From Petunia secreta (Eukaryota > Streptophyta > Magnoliopsida > Solanales > Solanaceae): a stretch of DNA of 64,000 nt. The DNA lies in the NCBI GenBank assembly GCA_029990175.1, contig JARKIP010000021.1:16001501-16065500 (forward strand), written 5' to 3'. This document shows positions 1-11,607 of the stretch, in pieces; position 1 is the stretch's first letter, and the number at the start of each line of letters is the position of its first letter. The notes beneath the pieces are model-generated. The model had not been told where the DNA came from. It made no database searches and saw only the letters and a list, made by a program, of their open reading frames with translations. The translations under genes and the position numbers were made by a program.

Positions 1-225
1 AAAATTATACTTAAAAAAAAGGAAAGAGGAAAGCGTAGAATCGGCGGCAATTATAGTGAGGATCTGCATACTATAATTAAAAACTTTACTATTGGGAGTT
101 TAATTTACAGTTTTGAACACATTCATCCAAGGTATATAAGTTTTTGAACATGTTTAATAAATGTATTATACGTTATGAGGAAATTTAATTTTGATTTTAA
201 TAGAGCGGCGGCGATTGGATGGGAT
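1..225 (+). promoter_or_regulatory. Upstream/5' leader of the UTR5-type gene
   Basis: AT-rich sequence directly before the transporter start codon. An in-frame ATG at 175 would add 17 residues with no likeness to the family, so I treat 1-225 as 5' leader and promoter-proximal DNA. I see no clear TATA box at a defined distance, and the true transcription start cannot be placed from sequence alone. Confidence 0.4.
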
Positions 226-3200
226 ATGGCGGAGCTACAGTCGTTACCGTTAAAGGAGAACAAGTTAGCCAAAGGAACTTTTGCGGTGGCTGGAATCATG
301 TCTACTTTAGTAATTTATGGAATCTTACAGGTATACTTGCTTCTCTTTTATTCTTGATCTTCACAATGTGCGTGTTTGTGTATTTTTTTAGTTTACACTC
401 GTAAAGATGTATACTCGGATTTGTGATGTTGAAAACATGACAGGTTAGGTAATGCTGAGCTGATAGTTAAAATTTCTTTACAATGATCATGCATACAAAT
501 TAAACTCTTTTTGATTAATACAAGCATAATAAACACTGTTAGATTCATACATATGCATCTCTGTAGATTTAGAGAAGGACTTAGTTAATGTTGAAGGGTT
601 TAAGGAGTAAAGGCACCAAGGGTGTGGCCTAGTGGTCAATAAAGTGGGATAGAACCAATCCAAGCGGAGGCTTGGTAGGTAGTAGGTATCCGATGGAATT
701 AGTCGAGATGCGCGTAAGGTGGCCCGGACACCACCGTTATCAAGAAAAAAAAAGGAGAAAACATTTTAGTTATTCTATGCTGCCTAAATGAAAATGAGGA
801 GAAAGTATTTCAAAGTTGGATGTTTTTTCATACTTGAAAAGAAAAAAAAAAGGAAATGTAGTTGCTTTTTGTAATGTGTGTGTGGAGTGTCGGGAATGGT
901 GGAATATTCACAAAAATATCACTTGTCAAATATTGGGGATAAAAGGGAGAAATAAGGACTGAGATTTTGTATATGGGAAACCATTCCAATTATGGGAAAA
1001 ACCACAATCGGAGAGGAGTAAAACAATATATACACTCTGCGCTTGAGTATCATAAAGTTCTCGAGGTTAATACACTCCAAATGTATACTTTCTTTTGAAC
1101 TATGCTCACTACAAGAGCTATATCATGGCATTTTAGATTGCAAAAGTGTGTTGTACTTTCAGTAACTAAAATAGAGTATAATGTTGCTACTAAAGCGAGC
1201 AAGGAAATGGTATGGCTTAAGTAGTTTCTTTAAAAACTAGGATTGCAGCACATGGAGTATGTTGTCTATTGAGATGGTCAGAGTGCAATAGACTTGAACC
1301 AAAACGCCATTTACCATGCAAAAATAAAACGCGTTGATATAAGATATCATTGGATTTGTGAGCAAGTGAGAACAAATTGTTACAGGTCAAGAAGATTCAC
1401 ATGACTGACAATCCTGTTTATATGAAGACCAAGGTTATACCGAGAAACAACAACAACAACAACATATCCCGTTTATCTCACAAGTGGGTTTGGGAAGGGT
1501 GAGATGTACGCAGATCTTACCCCCACCGAGAAACAAGTTCAAGATATGCAAAGAACTTGCTCACATGATCTCCAAATATAAGTTAAGAAGATCCATGGAT
1601 TTGGAGTGGGAGATTTGTGATGTGAATCCATTCCCATTTAGTAGCCAACCAAATCCATTATACCTAATAAGGAGTTAGCTGGTAAGGAAAATCAAAGAAC
1701 TAAGAACTTAACTAAAACAAGTTTGAATTTCTTCTGATGATGACATCAACAAGGGGGTCTTCAATAGGAGACTTTCTCTTTATTTGTGATCACCCAACCC
1801 ACAGGGAAAGTTATGCTCTCTTCAAACCGATCTATTGATCATAAGAGTCGAACTACTTGGGAAAAGTCTGAACCATGCCTCTTCCCTTTAGCTTGAGATT
1901 CTTGGGTCACTTGATATCAACAATGTCTATCCAATTTAGACAGTTTGGTGTTGGACATGACAAAAGAGAAAAGGTGGAGAAGAAGAGAGCATAAGTTTGT
2001 TTTGAGCTGGCCAAAAAAACTAATACGCAAAATCCCATATATTTAAGTCTTGGCGCACAGAGTCACCTGTTAACTGTGCTGTTAACTGTGCTGGCAGGAG
2101 GTAGCAGGTACCCGGTGGAATTAGTCGAGGTGCACGCAAGCTGGCCGAGACATCACCTTTGTAAAAAAGAAAACGCACAAAAAAAGAAGATAACTCAAGT
2201 GGCTAAATGTACATGTATTAACACTGAAGAGAATTTTAGTGCTCATTTATAATACGTTTATGCATAATTTACGTGTCGTTCAACATATGGCCTTAAGATA
2301 AGAGCTCAGGCTACAAAAACCTTGGCATACAGCTCATCTGTGAGCTAGTACCTGATTCCATTTAAACCAGTGTCATTTACGTCTCACTTTTGTGGCCTAC
2401 AGGATGGCCTGTCCAAAGCCTAAAAAGGAGGGCTGCTATAGGTTGATAGCTAGCGGAAATATAGTCTAAGTATGATGATTCCTCCATACTTGTTACAAAA
2501 ATCACATCTAGTAAACTTCAACTAGTTTGGGATCAAGGCATAGGTATTTAATTGATATTATGTATCACTCGATGGGCATGCATTTGTAATAATGCTGAGT
2601 CGGTTTAAGCAGCTTACAAATAATATGCACAAAACGAGTCAGTAAGTCAGATGTTCTCGCGGAAAATTATTTTCTACAACCTGTTCTCGAAGAAGTTAAT
2701 GCCACCCGTACTCAATCAATCTATGCCATAACTTGGTGTCATGATTTTTTCTCAATCCTGCTTGCAATCTGAGTTCCCATGTAATAATAATTTATGGATT
2801 TTCCATTAGTTAATTAAAAGCTCAATTTCGGTAAGTCCTACTATAAGCTTAGCCACTATCATATGACTCATATTTTGCCTTTTCTGTTCAGTATGGTGGT
2901 AATACAGACTAATGACCTTTTTATCTATTAGTATTAACACACGCTCACATGGCCCATACTTATCTTCTCTGTTTAATGTAGTGGCTAATGAAGACTGATG
3001 AACTTCTTATCTCTCTGTGCAGTTTGTTGTTTCTTAGTTGCTTGTCATTTAGACACTTCATACATTTTGGTTTATAATTTAACTAGACACTCACAGTACC
3101 ATGTAAAAGACGCTGCTCATGATGAACTTTCTAGGATCTAATTCCTCGATTGGCAGCCCCAGGCCGCTTTCTTAAGTGAAACTATTGGTTTAATCTAAAA

Positions 3201-6200
3201 GGGCATCCGTAGCTAAGCATAAGTTCTCTTTCCATCTTTTCTTAGTTTCTTTATGTAGCTTCCTCGTCGAATGTTCCTGTTTACGCATTGTCCTATATAG
3301 ATATGTCCCATTCCGCTCGACTCTTCTGTCAATTTATGTAGTGGGAAAACGAAATTCTTTACTCCTTGTGTTTAGAATATATGTACTTTTTATCTTTATC
3401 ATGGTGGTGGGTTTTGTACCTGCAGGAAAAGATCATGAGAGTACCCTATGGGCCGCAAAAAGAATATTTTACATACTCATTATTTCTTGTCTTCTGCAAT
3501 CGGATTACCACCTCTACAGTCTCCGCTGGAGTTTTACTGGTAGTGGGATAATTCCTATCTTAGTTTATCTGCTTCCTATTTTACATTCTCTTATCTGCTT
3601 ATTTGTTAATCATAGGAATCTTGTAAGGACTAACATTTTACTCCTTCCGTATTTTCCTTATTTGTTTTTTCAGGCAAGTAAGAAGGCCTTGGACCCAGTG
3701 GCTCCACTTTATAAATATGGTGTAGTATCTGTTTCTAACATCCTCACAACTACTTGTCAGTACGAGGTAAGTAGTAGCATATAAGACAAACTAAGAACAT
3801 TTTAGAGAAGAAACTGAAAAATGATTTTTAAAGCGTTAAGATTTGTCAAGTTTTCATATAACGATCCACTGATTACTTTGGCGAATTCTTGCTTCAGGCT
3901 CTCAAGTACGTTAGCTTTCCTGTTCAAACCCTGGCAAAATGTGCCAAGATGATACCTGTAATGGTAAGTAACTTGCTGAATTATTGTTGCAATTGCTTAT
4001 AAACTACTGCATGCAATTCCTCTTGGTCTGGATTTTTGTAGTATATGCATGATTAAAGCTCCATGACATGTGTTTGAGATGTGGTATTGCTCTTTTTTGG
4101 CTTACATAGTTACATTTGACACACTGTTTGCAACTCATCATCGCCATGATATTATATTAGTCTACTTGGGAAGACCCTTGGCATCTATGATGTCTAGAAT
4201 TTTACTCATTATTATGGAAACCAAATTGTCTGTATACAAATTTATGTGAACTGAAGTTTATTGCAACACTCAAAGTCTCAAACTATTGCTATCTGCTAGG
4301 TTGTGTGCATATTAGACATATAAAGATGCCTGTCTGTATAGGGGTATTTGGATGTCATATTGCTTACAATGCTCTTGTGTTGACAGATCGTTAACTATTT
4401 AATCGTGCTTTCTACTTGATACCTTTTTTTGTTTCCTTTTGTGCTGATGCAGATCTGGGGTACTATCATTATGCAAAAGAAGTACCAAGGACAGGACTAT
4501 CTTTGGGCATTCCTAGTAACCCTAGGCTGTTCGTTATTTATTCTGTATCAGGTAATTACTAGTATCTTGTTTGAATTGTCTGTTGGGTGTTTAATGAACG
4601 GAAAATGGCCAAAAATACCCCTATCGTATCAGAAATTGTTCAATTTTACCCTTCGTCCACCTATGCGTAACTAAATACCCTCGCCGTTAATTTTTTGTAA
4701 AATAATACCCCAAAAACTAACAGACATGCCAACTGTGTATGGTGGGCCAAAACTAATTCTATTTGGCACAATATGACTGGTCCACATGAAAACTAAATCC
4801 TAGTCAGCTATGTGGTTACACTAACTTAACTCAACCCAACTTTACTCTACCCAACCTGACCCACATTAACCTATCCCGTGTAAATAACCCTTCCCTCTGC
4901 AATAAAACTCAATCCTAATACAATATACTCCATTTCACCATTATTGTTTCTTCATATTGGTTAAAACAAAATTCAGAATTTGTAACTATGTCCGAGAAAT
5001 CTGAATGTTCAGGTGACTCATTTCAACCTCGTAGATGTAGGTTTGGGATGATTTCTACTCAATTAACGGCAAAGACGAATAATAATTTTGGACGTCGATT
5101 CTACAAATGTCCACATAATGTTTTTCTTGTCAATTAATTTTGATATATTGGTCAATTTTTTTTTATCTATGTTTATGTTTATTGTTGATACCTAATTTTG
5201 TCCCTCCATTTTTCGCAATTTGGCTATATTTAATTAAAATTAATAATAGTAATTTTCCAAATAAAACTGCATTAGATAGCATGCATTTTACGTATGTAAT
5301 ATTATTATTAATCCCCTATTTATATAATATTTATTTAATTGTGACTATATTACGTAATTGCATTCATTTAGGCTATTTTCTAAAATACGTATGCTATTGG
5401 TGTAATTTAACGCATTATGATATCATTTAATAATTATTTGTGGCTATTTATATATCTAATTAGTATTATTTATGGTCATCTATATATATTTATGATTAAG
5501 TACATTTATCTATAATTATTTACAAAATTTTTTATTTTTTATATTAATTATTTATATTTATAAGTATTTTAATTAAATGCTAGCCACCTTGTTATTTTAT
5601 ACACGGGTTAGGTTAATGTGGGTTGGGTTGAGTTAAGTTAGTATAACCACATAGGCTGACTAGGATTTAGTTCCCACGTGGACCAGTCATATTGTGCCAA
5701 ATAGGATTAGTTTTGGCCCACCATACACAGTTGGCATGTCTGTTAGTTTTTGGGGCATTTTTTTACAAAAAATTAACGGCGAGGGTATTTAGTTACGCAT
5801 AGGTGGACGAAGGGTAAAATTGAACAATTTCTGATACGATAGGGGTATTTTTGGCCATTTTCCGAATTGCTGTTTTCTCAAATTATATCAACAAATTTAT
5901 GGAGTATTTTGATCATGCCAGGAAACTAAGAAATGATGTTTACTTCTAGAAAAAGAGTCTTTTATAAATGCTGTGTATTCGATGTCACAGCCATGGCATC
6001 ATTTTCATCAAGTGCTCTAACTTTTGGTTAGCTTTGAGAACTTCTGAATGATCACATGTTTTTGCATGTTCACTCGGTATTAAAGCACAAAAACCTTAAA
6101 CCAATTTAAGACAATGCTCCATCTTTTGGAATGAATGAGAACTGCCCTGAGATTTATTTGGAAATGTAAAAGAGGATGCTGCAGTTTATCTAGTAAATTC

Positions 6201-9200
6201 TGTCACCTAAACCTTTCATTGTATATGACTTACCAGCACTGAACAGGTTTTCGTAGTTTACTTATTCTCCACAATGAATAGATGCTCACTAAAGAGATTC
6301 ATGTATTTGTGCAACAATACCCCATTTGTAGAGATGACTGCATGAACTTTGTAAATTATACTCTAGCTTGTAAAATTCTTTAATGACGTCTACTTCTTGT
6401 GTACTGGTTAATCCCACTTTTTCAAAAAAATTGTTACTTAAAAAGTTTCTGTTTCTAGTAGTCGTGCTTGTGTTTAGTCTGCTAAGTTCTGGGCTTTCAT
6501 TACCTTCTGTGATTACCTCTACTCTGCAATGCTTTTGCCAATTTGTGTTTGGTTTTAGGCTGCAGGTGACATCAGTCCCTTCAATAGAGGAAGGGAAAGC
6601 ACAGTCTGGGGAGTTTCTCTGATGATAGGCTATCTTGGGTATGAATTCTATTACTCACATCATCTTCCAGCATTTTAAACCTTCATTCATTGGATCAACT
6701 AAATGCTAAGTTGAGCAACTGGATTTGCTAAAAGTCCAGACTTGTTTCCTCTAGAAGATTGAGTACCTGAGGTTCTAGAAAATTAGTATTCAACTTACGA
6801 TCTCATAGCGTGAATTTGACTGATATTTTTTAGCTTTGAAGAATTACATATTGTTCAATTCTCTTCAACGTTGACTATCAATCTGTTAGAACTCTCCTCC
6901 TTTATCTGGATCAGGATCGAAACTGGCTAATTTGCAACTTGACTCTCTGCGTCGTCTCTCTTATTCTGTAAGATCACCAGAAGAGTGGTTGTCTGAATCC
7001 TTCTCGGGACACATACTACTTTACAATCTTACCTGCCAAGCCAATCCCTAAGCCAGCAATATATCTCAGTACAGCGTGCTTTTTACAAATCACTTAATTA
7101 TTAAATTATTAGTCATGGTACTATTGAATAGTGATGGTATTTTCATCAGCTTTTGTTAGCTTTGACTGTTATAAAATGTTTGGTATCATATTTACCTAAT
7201 TCGCTTTCTCAAACTTATTTCCTTCTTTTCCTCCTGCCAGTTGGATCTACTGTTTCTGATGCTATGGTCCAACCCCCAACCTAATTAATTGGTCACCTGA
7301 AGAATTGTGAAAAACCTGATTGAAATAGAAAGGTTTATATTATTGTTCTCCACCTATCGCCCACCCAAGTGCAAAAGCAAGATTTTGAGGTTAACTGGAG
7401 AATAACATAAAAATTAGCATATCATAGTTTCTGTTAGTCACATTTATCAAATACTCACCAACAAACACATACACAAAACTTTTACAATTGAAAGCAAATG
7501 TACTTTTTGCAACTTTCTCATTCTTCAGTTTTGTTTCTATAACCTCCTTCCCCCTGCCATTTTTTGGTGATGTGTAATAGTTGAATTCCGAATGGAAGAC
7601 ATATTCTTGAAAGAATGTCATTATCGACATGGTCCTGATGTTTGCACAGGACATGTTACTTCTTCCTTTTTCCTGTTACTTTTTCTTTTCTTATTTTCTT
7701 TTTAGGTTGTTGAAATAGTTATCTGTTTGATAAGTTAAATGAGCAATGCCACACTGTTATTCCTCTAAGAATTTGAATGATTGTCAGTGTCTGGATATTT
7801 TTTAGGATGTTCACAAGCTTTATCAGTCATCTGATCTCACAGGTTTGATGGCTTTACGAGTACTTTCCAGGATAAACTTTTTAAAGGCTATGATATGGAA
7901 ATACACAATCAAATATTCTATACAACGGTCTGCTCTTGTCTTCTTAGTTCCATTGGTAAGATCTCATTTTATTGGTCTTGGGTTGCAAGGCTTTGCAACT
8001 ATTGAGTTTGGTTTTGGTGGACATTTCATATCCAGAAGATGTTGTGCTGGTCCATTAAGTTATTTCTAGCGTGTTCTCACTGAGCATGATTTTTACAGTT
8101 CTTCACAGTCCATCCCTGTCTGTATGTTTTTCATGTGCACCATGGGAGGGAAGGGCGTGGCTTTTATTTTTAGGTACCTCATTGTGGTTATGTTTTACAT
8201 AAACTCTGTAGCGTTAGTAATGTTTTTTTAAGTTTGTTGCTGAAAATTCTCGAACACATGGTAATTGGTTAGCTTCCAAGCTTCAGTATGTTCGGCTTTG
8301 ATTTATTGTGCACACATGGTGATGTCATTTGCACCTAATTAATCTTCTCACTTATTTCAAACACGTATTTGTTACAAGGGATTATCATGCAGTTATGTTA
8401 TATGATTATGGATTAAACTCTAGCAGGGACATCGCCACACAGTGCACGCTACTGCAAAATTCAAATTATATGCCTGCTCTCGTGCTCTTTAGTTATAATT
8501 AGTTTGTACTGCATGTATTAGTGGTCGTATTACGTAGTGTTGTTTGTGTATAAAGTTCTCTTTTTCCAATGCTTCATCTTCTGATGCTTATCAAGGTTAT
8601 GTTCCTTTGACTAGATATTAACTGGATTTTGTTCTATGTTTTCCGTGTAGGTCTTATTTTGCAAGGCAATCTTCTCATGGCGATAGATTTTGTATCCCGC
8701 CATCATGATTGTTTCTTCGATATTGCTCTACTTTCAACTGTAAGTTGTTCCAAATAGAAATTGATTTTTGTAAACAACAATCCTTCTTTACAAGTCTTTG
8801 TACTGCCAAACTTTACTGTCATTAAAGATGCATAATCATGAAGCCAATTTTTCTACTTTTGGAGAGGAAAATTGGGAGTGCGAAACTGATTCTGTAGTTT
8901 TGGTTGCAGGTAGCAACTGCAAGTCAATTTTTTATTTCTTACACAATCCGCACATTTGGTGCTCTAACATTTGCCACGATAATGACCACAAGACAGGTAT
9001 AAGAAATACTTTGAGAGATTGAAATTTAGTTTATTATCCCTCTAAGCTGGCCATGTGCGCAACTAAACTCTGGTGCGTAATTAAATCGTAGTTGGTTAGC
9101 ATTTTGCTGTCGTGCTTGTGGTTTGCCCATCCTTTGAGCTGGGAGCAATGCATTGGAGCTGTAAGCATCAAATTCACTCTCTTGTTTTTGTAAGCTGAAA

Positions 9201-9354
9201 CTTCTTTACTTTAAAAAAGAAAAAACTATTCTAGCTTGATTTCTTTTTCCAGGTTATCGTCTTTGGATCCCTTTATGCAAGAAGCTTCTTGAAGACTAAC
9301 CAAAAGCCGTCATCAGTGGAGATAACTGAAACAAGAGCTTCGGGCCCTGCATAA
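226..9354 (+). CDS. UTR5: UDP-galactose/UDP-glucose transporter, UTR5 type (11 exons)
   Basis: Predicted Golgi/ER membrane carrier that exchanges UDP-galactose or UDP-glucose, of the UAA nucleotide-sugar transporter family. Exons read from sequence: 226-330, 3426-3539, 3674-3766, 3898-3963, 4453-4551, 6559-6638, 7843-7955, 8651-8739, 8910-8996, 9092-9160, 9253-9354. All introns are GT-AG, phases match at every junction, and the joined frame is 338 codons without a stop, close to the usual length. Family hallmarks in order include EKIMRVPYG, ITTSTVSAG, TCQYEALKYVSFPVQTLAKC, FDGFTSTFQDKLFKGYDMEI, ATASQFFISYTIRTFGA and HPLSWEQCIGA, with several hydrophobic membrane segments between them. The start at 226 (MAEL) matches the family start better than the upstream ATG at 175. 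Intron 1 (3.1 kb) and intron 5 (2.0 kb) are enlarged by transposable elements. Substrate choice is inferred from family likeness. Confidence 0.93.
612..751 (+). mobile_element. Solanaceae-type SINE, internally shortened
   Basis: The segment starts with a tRNA-like head containing GTGTGGCCTAGTGGTCAAT (pol III box A type) and ends with GGAATTAGTCGAGATGCGCG, GGCCCGGACACCACCGTTATC and an A-rich tail. This head and tail are the hallmark of the abundant SolS/TS-like SINEs of Solanaceae. It is shorter than usual because the middle is missing. Likely target duplications are AAGGAGTAAA just before and AAGGAGAAAA just after (one mismatch). It lies in intron 1 of the transporter gene. Confidence 0.75.
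1081..1680 (+). pseudogene. Ty1/Copia RNase H and 3' end remnant
   Basis: In conceptual translation on the + strand the stretch from about 1120 to 1380 resembles the C-terminal RNase H part of Copia polyproteins. Recognisable pieces are ISWHFRLQK, SVTKIEYNVATKASKEMVWLK, the DGQSAIDL block, and IKRVDIRYHWICEQV. Stop codons interrupt it, so it is dead. The tail after the inserted SINE, NKFKICKELAHMISKY, matches the usual end of such polyproteins. No LTRs can be defined. It lies within intron 1 of the transporter gene, on the same strand. Confidence 0.8.
1451..1524 (+). mobile_element. Au-like SINE fragment inserted in the Copia remnant
   Basis: Begins with ACAACAACAAC and contains CACAAGTGGGTTTGGGAAGGG and GTACGCAGATCTTACCCCCA, the typical 5' half of the Au SINE family found across plants. 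It is flanked by an exact 12-bp direct repeat, ACCGAGAAACAA, at 1439-1450 and 1525-1536, which reads as its target-site duplication. The Copia protein reading continues across the two copies, which supports insertion into the already present Copia sequence. The 3' half of the usual SINE is missing. Confidence 0.75.
2045..2170 (+). mobile_element. Solanaceae-type SINE, 3' part
   Basis: Shares the 3' body of the SINE at 612-751: a GGAGGTAGCAGGTACC block, GTGGAATTAGTCGAGGTGC, GCAAGCTGGCC and a terminal ACATCACC, then an A-rich tail. The tRNA-like head is not recognisable here. A short duplication, GTTAACTGTGCT repeated twice, occurs near its start. Located in intron 1 of the transporter gene. 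Confidence 0.7.
4600..5863. mobile_element. Fold-back DNA transposon with long terminal inverted repeats (Mutator-like?)
   Basis: The two ends, 4600 to about 4870 and about 5590 to 5863, are inverted copies of each other, beginning with GGAAAATGGCCAAAAATACC and differing at only a few positions over about 260 bp. The middle is AT-rich and carries a zf-GRF-like sequence at 4988-5137. A clean target-site duplication is not visible: the nine bases next to each end do not match. Long inverted ends with GGCCAAAAATACCCC are common in non-autonomous Mutator-like elements of dicots, so I assign it there as an inference. It sits in intron 5 of the transporter gene and is removed by splicing. Confidence 0.8.
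4988..5137 (+). pseudogene. zf-GRF-like sequence inside the fold-back element
   Basis: A 49-codon open frame with ATG at 4988 and TAA at 5135. It contains FGRRFYKCP after a run of Asn, the signature of the GRF zinc finger seen in many plant nucleic-acid-binding and transposon-linked proteins. The domain normally opens with a CxCG-type pair. Here that site reads CRFG, so one metal-binding cysteine is gone, and only the first half of the domain is present. It lies between the long inverted repeats. It may be a captured piece of a host gene or a residue of the element's own protein; expression is not suggested by anything visible. Confidence 0.6.
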
Positions 9355-10590
9355 AATTAACTTGTGATCTTCCGAATAAGTGAATTGAATTAGCTCTCTG
9401 CAACTTTGGTGCTGCTCGGAGAAAGATGTGATTAAACAAGGCAGGAGTGGAATTTCTTTTCCTGGAACTCCAGATGGAATAGCTTGCTGGTTATTGGATC
9501 AAAACGTGCATATGAAAATAGCATATGCGATCTAGCATGATTTTGACAAGCCTTAAAGTTTTCCATGTTTTACAAACCACCTCACTAAGCAATAGAAGAA
9601 CTATGATCTTTTCTTCAATTAACAATGGACTTCCCCTCGCCCCCCTCCACCTTTTTTTTTTCTGGGTACTTCAAAAGGATGTAATAGACTCTGTGATGCA
9701 CAGTTTTGGAGAGAGGATAAGCTGTTCTCTCTTCAGGAATTTGGAAGTATACAAGTTAACATCAAGAAGTAATTGCGGTTTGTCTTGTGGCTCTTACCTT
9801 TTTCTGCTCCAACACTACACCTGATGGTTTCCGCTGGACTATATCTAATTAGCAACAACACATGTCATGAAATCGAAAAATTGTAAGTTCGAAATGTCAT
9901 GGCATGGGGAAAATGAAGAAGAATACTACTGCTAACTGTTTCTAATATTCTGAAGCCATCGAGAGTGTTATGATTTTTGCTGGACGCTTGAATTGTAATG
10001 TGGTTTATTCATAACATGAAAAAAGGAGGCGTTAAGCTTGTGCAATTCACTTTGAAAAAGAAGTACCAACTGTGAAGGGATTTCTTTTGTGTACGCATGT
10101 AATTCAACTGTGTAGTCGATATAGAACCTGAATTTACTACTTAATTATTAGAATTTAGATTGTTAGATTAGTTACTGATTAGATACTCGACTATTATATG
10201 AGATTTTATGAAAAATATTTTTTTGAATTCTTTAAAGGAGGGGTCGAATCTCTTTTTCTGATGCTGAGTTTGACAAGACATAGATCGTTTAACACTTGCG
10301 GCACAAACCGATTTGGACTTATTGATGCTAGTAGCATCATAGATCAATATACTATAGTGCAAGAATTTCAGTTATAAAAAGTGAATTAAGCCATCGCACG
10401 AGTAAATGCTCTGTAGAAAGCAAACCAAGAAGGATCGACAAAGTATAATGGGGAATTAACAATTGACATTGTGTGTTAGGAAATGAAATATGTGGATCTT
10501 AGGTAGAGCAGTTGGAAAGGATCAGTAACTAAATAATGGCAATTACTATAGCTTCGATAAGTATCATTTACACGGAACAGCGTACATCAA
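9355..10590 (+). other. 3' flank of the transporter gene and spacer
   Basis: No convincing coding sequence. The proximal part is probably the 3' UTR; AT-rich, polyadenylation-like words occur, but no cleavage site can be chosen. The longest open frame here (9525-9824) has no family likeness and looks like chance. Confidence 0.5.
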
Positions 10591-10662
10591 GTGGCTGTAG
10601 TTTAGTGGTGAGAATTCCACGTTGTGGCCGTGGAGACCTGGGCTCGAATCCCAGCAGCCACA
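10591..10662 (+). tRNA. tRNA-His (anticodon GTG), nuclear
   Basis: A complete cloverleaf of 72 nt without an intron. The acceptor stem GTGGCTG (10591-10597) pairs with CAGCCAC (10655-10661), and the discriminator is A10662. The anticodon stem CCACG/CGTGG encloses loop TTGTGGC with anticodon GTG at 10624-10626. The internal promoters are visible: box A TAGTTTAGTGG (D arm) and box B GGCTCGAATCC (T arm). The sequence differs from plastid trnH, so this is the nuclear cytosolic type. The extra 5' G of tRNA-His is not encoded, as usual in eukaryotes. No CCA is encoded. Confidence 0.97.
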
Positions 10663-10667
10663 TTTAA

Positions 10668-10676
10668 TTTTTTTTT
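10668..10676 (+). terminator. RNA polymerase III terminator of tRNA-His
   Basis: A run of nine T residues six bases after the tRNA 3' end, the standard pol III stop signal. Confidence 0.85.
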
Positions 10677-11580
10677 AAAAAAAACTCTATTGCCCTTTTT
10701 TCAAATCTATAAAGAACTTTTCAATTTACCCTTATAATCAGTGAACTGTCCTATTTATTGAGACTTGGGGCGAGTGTAGGGGCTTGGGTTGTCGTGGGGG
10801 TGTTATTGAGGGTTGACTAGAACAATGTAATATATAAAGTGATTCATTATGCTTAAATAAGCTCATTAGAACCACTTGTGTTACCGCAAATATTTTTTTT
10901 TCGGTTTTCTTCAAAGAAAATAATTTAAAGTAAATTCCTTGTTTAGCTAAGGTTTAAGGGCTACTAATACGCTTCAAGGAATATGATTATATCAAGCTAG
11001 AAAGGTACTATTATAGTAAAATTTTAAGATAGATAAGGTAAAGTGTCATAAACTAAAGGGGATAACATGCAATATGTACTCTTTTTAATCAATTGAGTAT
11101 TGTTTTGTGGAGACAACTTGCTTGTAATCCAGTCATTTAATTCAGTATTGGTTTGCACATCTTCATTGCAAATGATATACTAATAAAAACGTGATACTCT
11201 TCTTATAAGAGGGAATACGTGCAGTTCTCCGTCAACATATATGTCTGGCATGTGCAAATGAAAGTTCGACTCAAGTCTAGAGATACATAAGCATTTTTTT
11301 ATATATTTGTACTTTTTATGTTAGGCAATCTTAAACAATATTTGATAGTAAAGAGGGTAAATATGACCCTTTTTCGTTCTAATATAAACAAAAAAATTTC
11401 AGGCAGCGTGAGAAAAAAATATAAAATATTATGCCCAGAAAGTTCCCTATCATGACATCGCAAGTAATAACGAAGATGGAGTGGTGGATATGAATTATGA
11501 TCAAAGAAAGGTCTCAGCAAATCTAAATCTTATGAAAGTAAGAAATTATGTTCGAACAGAGAGATGTTTTATTATTGAAA
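10677..11580. other. AT-rich spacer
   Basis: I see no gene, RNA or clear repeat. The spacer ends at the A11580 that flanks the Helitron 3' terminus. Confidence 0.5.
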
Positions 11581-11591
11581 CTAGTACAGTA

Positions 11592-11607
11592 CCGCGCAGT
11601 TGCGCGG
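11592..11607 (-). other. Helitron 3' terminal hairpin
   Basis: CCGCGCA and TGCGCGG form a 7-bp GC-rich inverted repeat with almost no loop. On the - strand it is followed after 11 nt by the terminal CTAG (11584-11581). Such a hairpin is the rolling-circle transposition terminator of Helitrons. Confidence 0.82.

Noticed and set aside
3341..3784. 147-codon open frame in the transporter region
   Set aside because: It is out of frame with transporter exons 2 and 3 or reads through their intron; the spliced exons explain the sequence.
9525..9824. 99-codon open frame after the transporter gene
   Set aside because: No family likeness; it lies in the probable 3' UTR.
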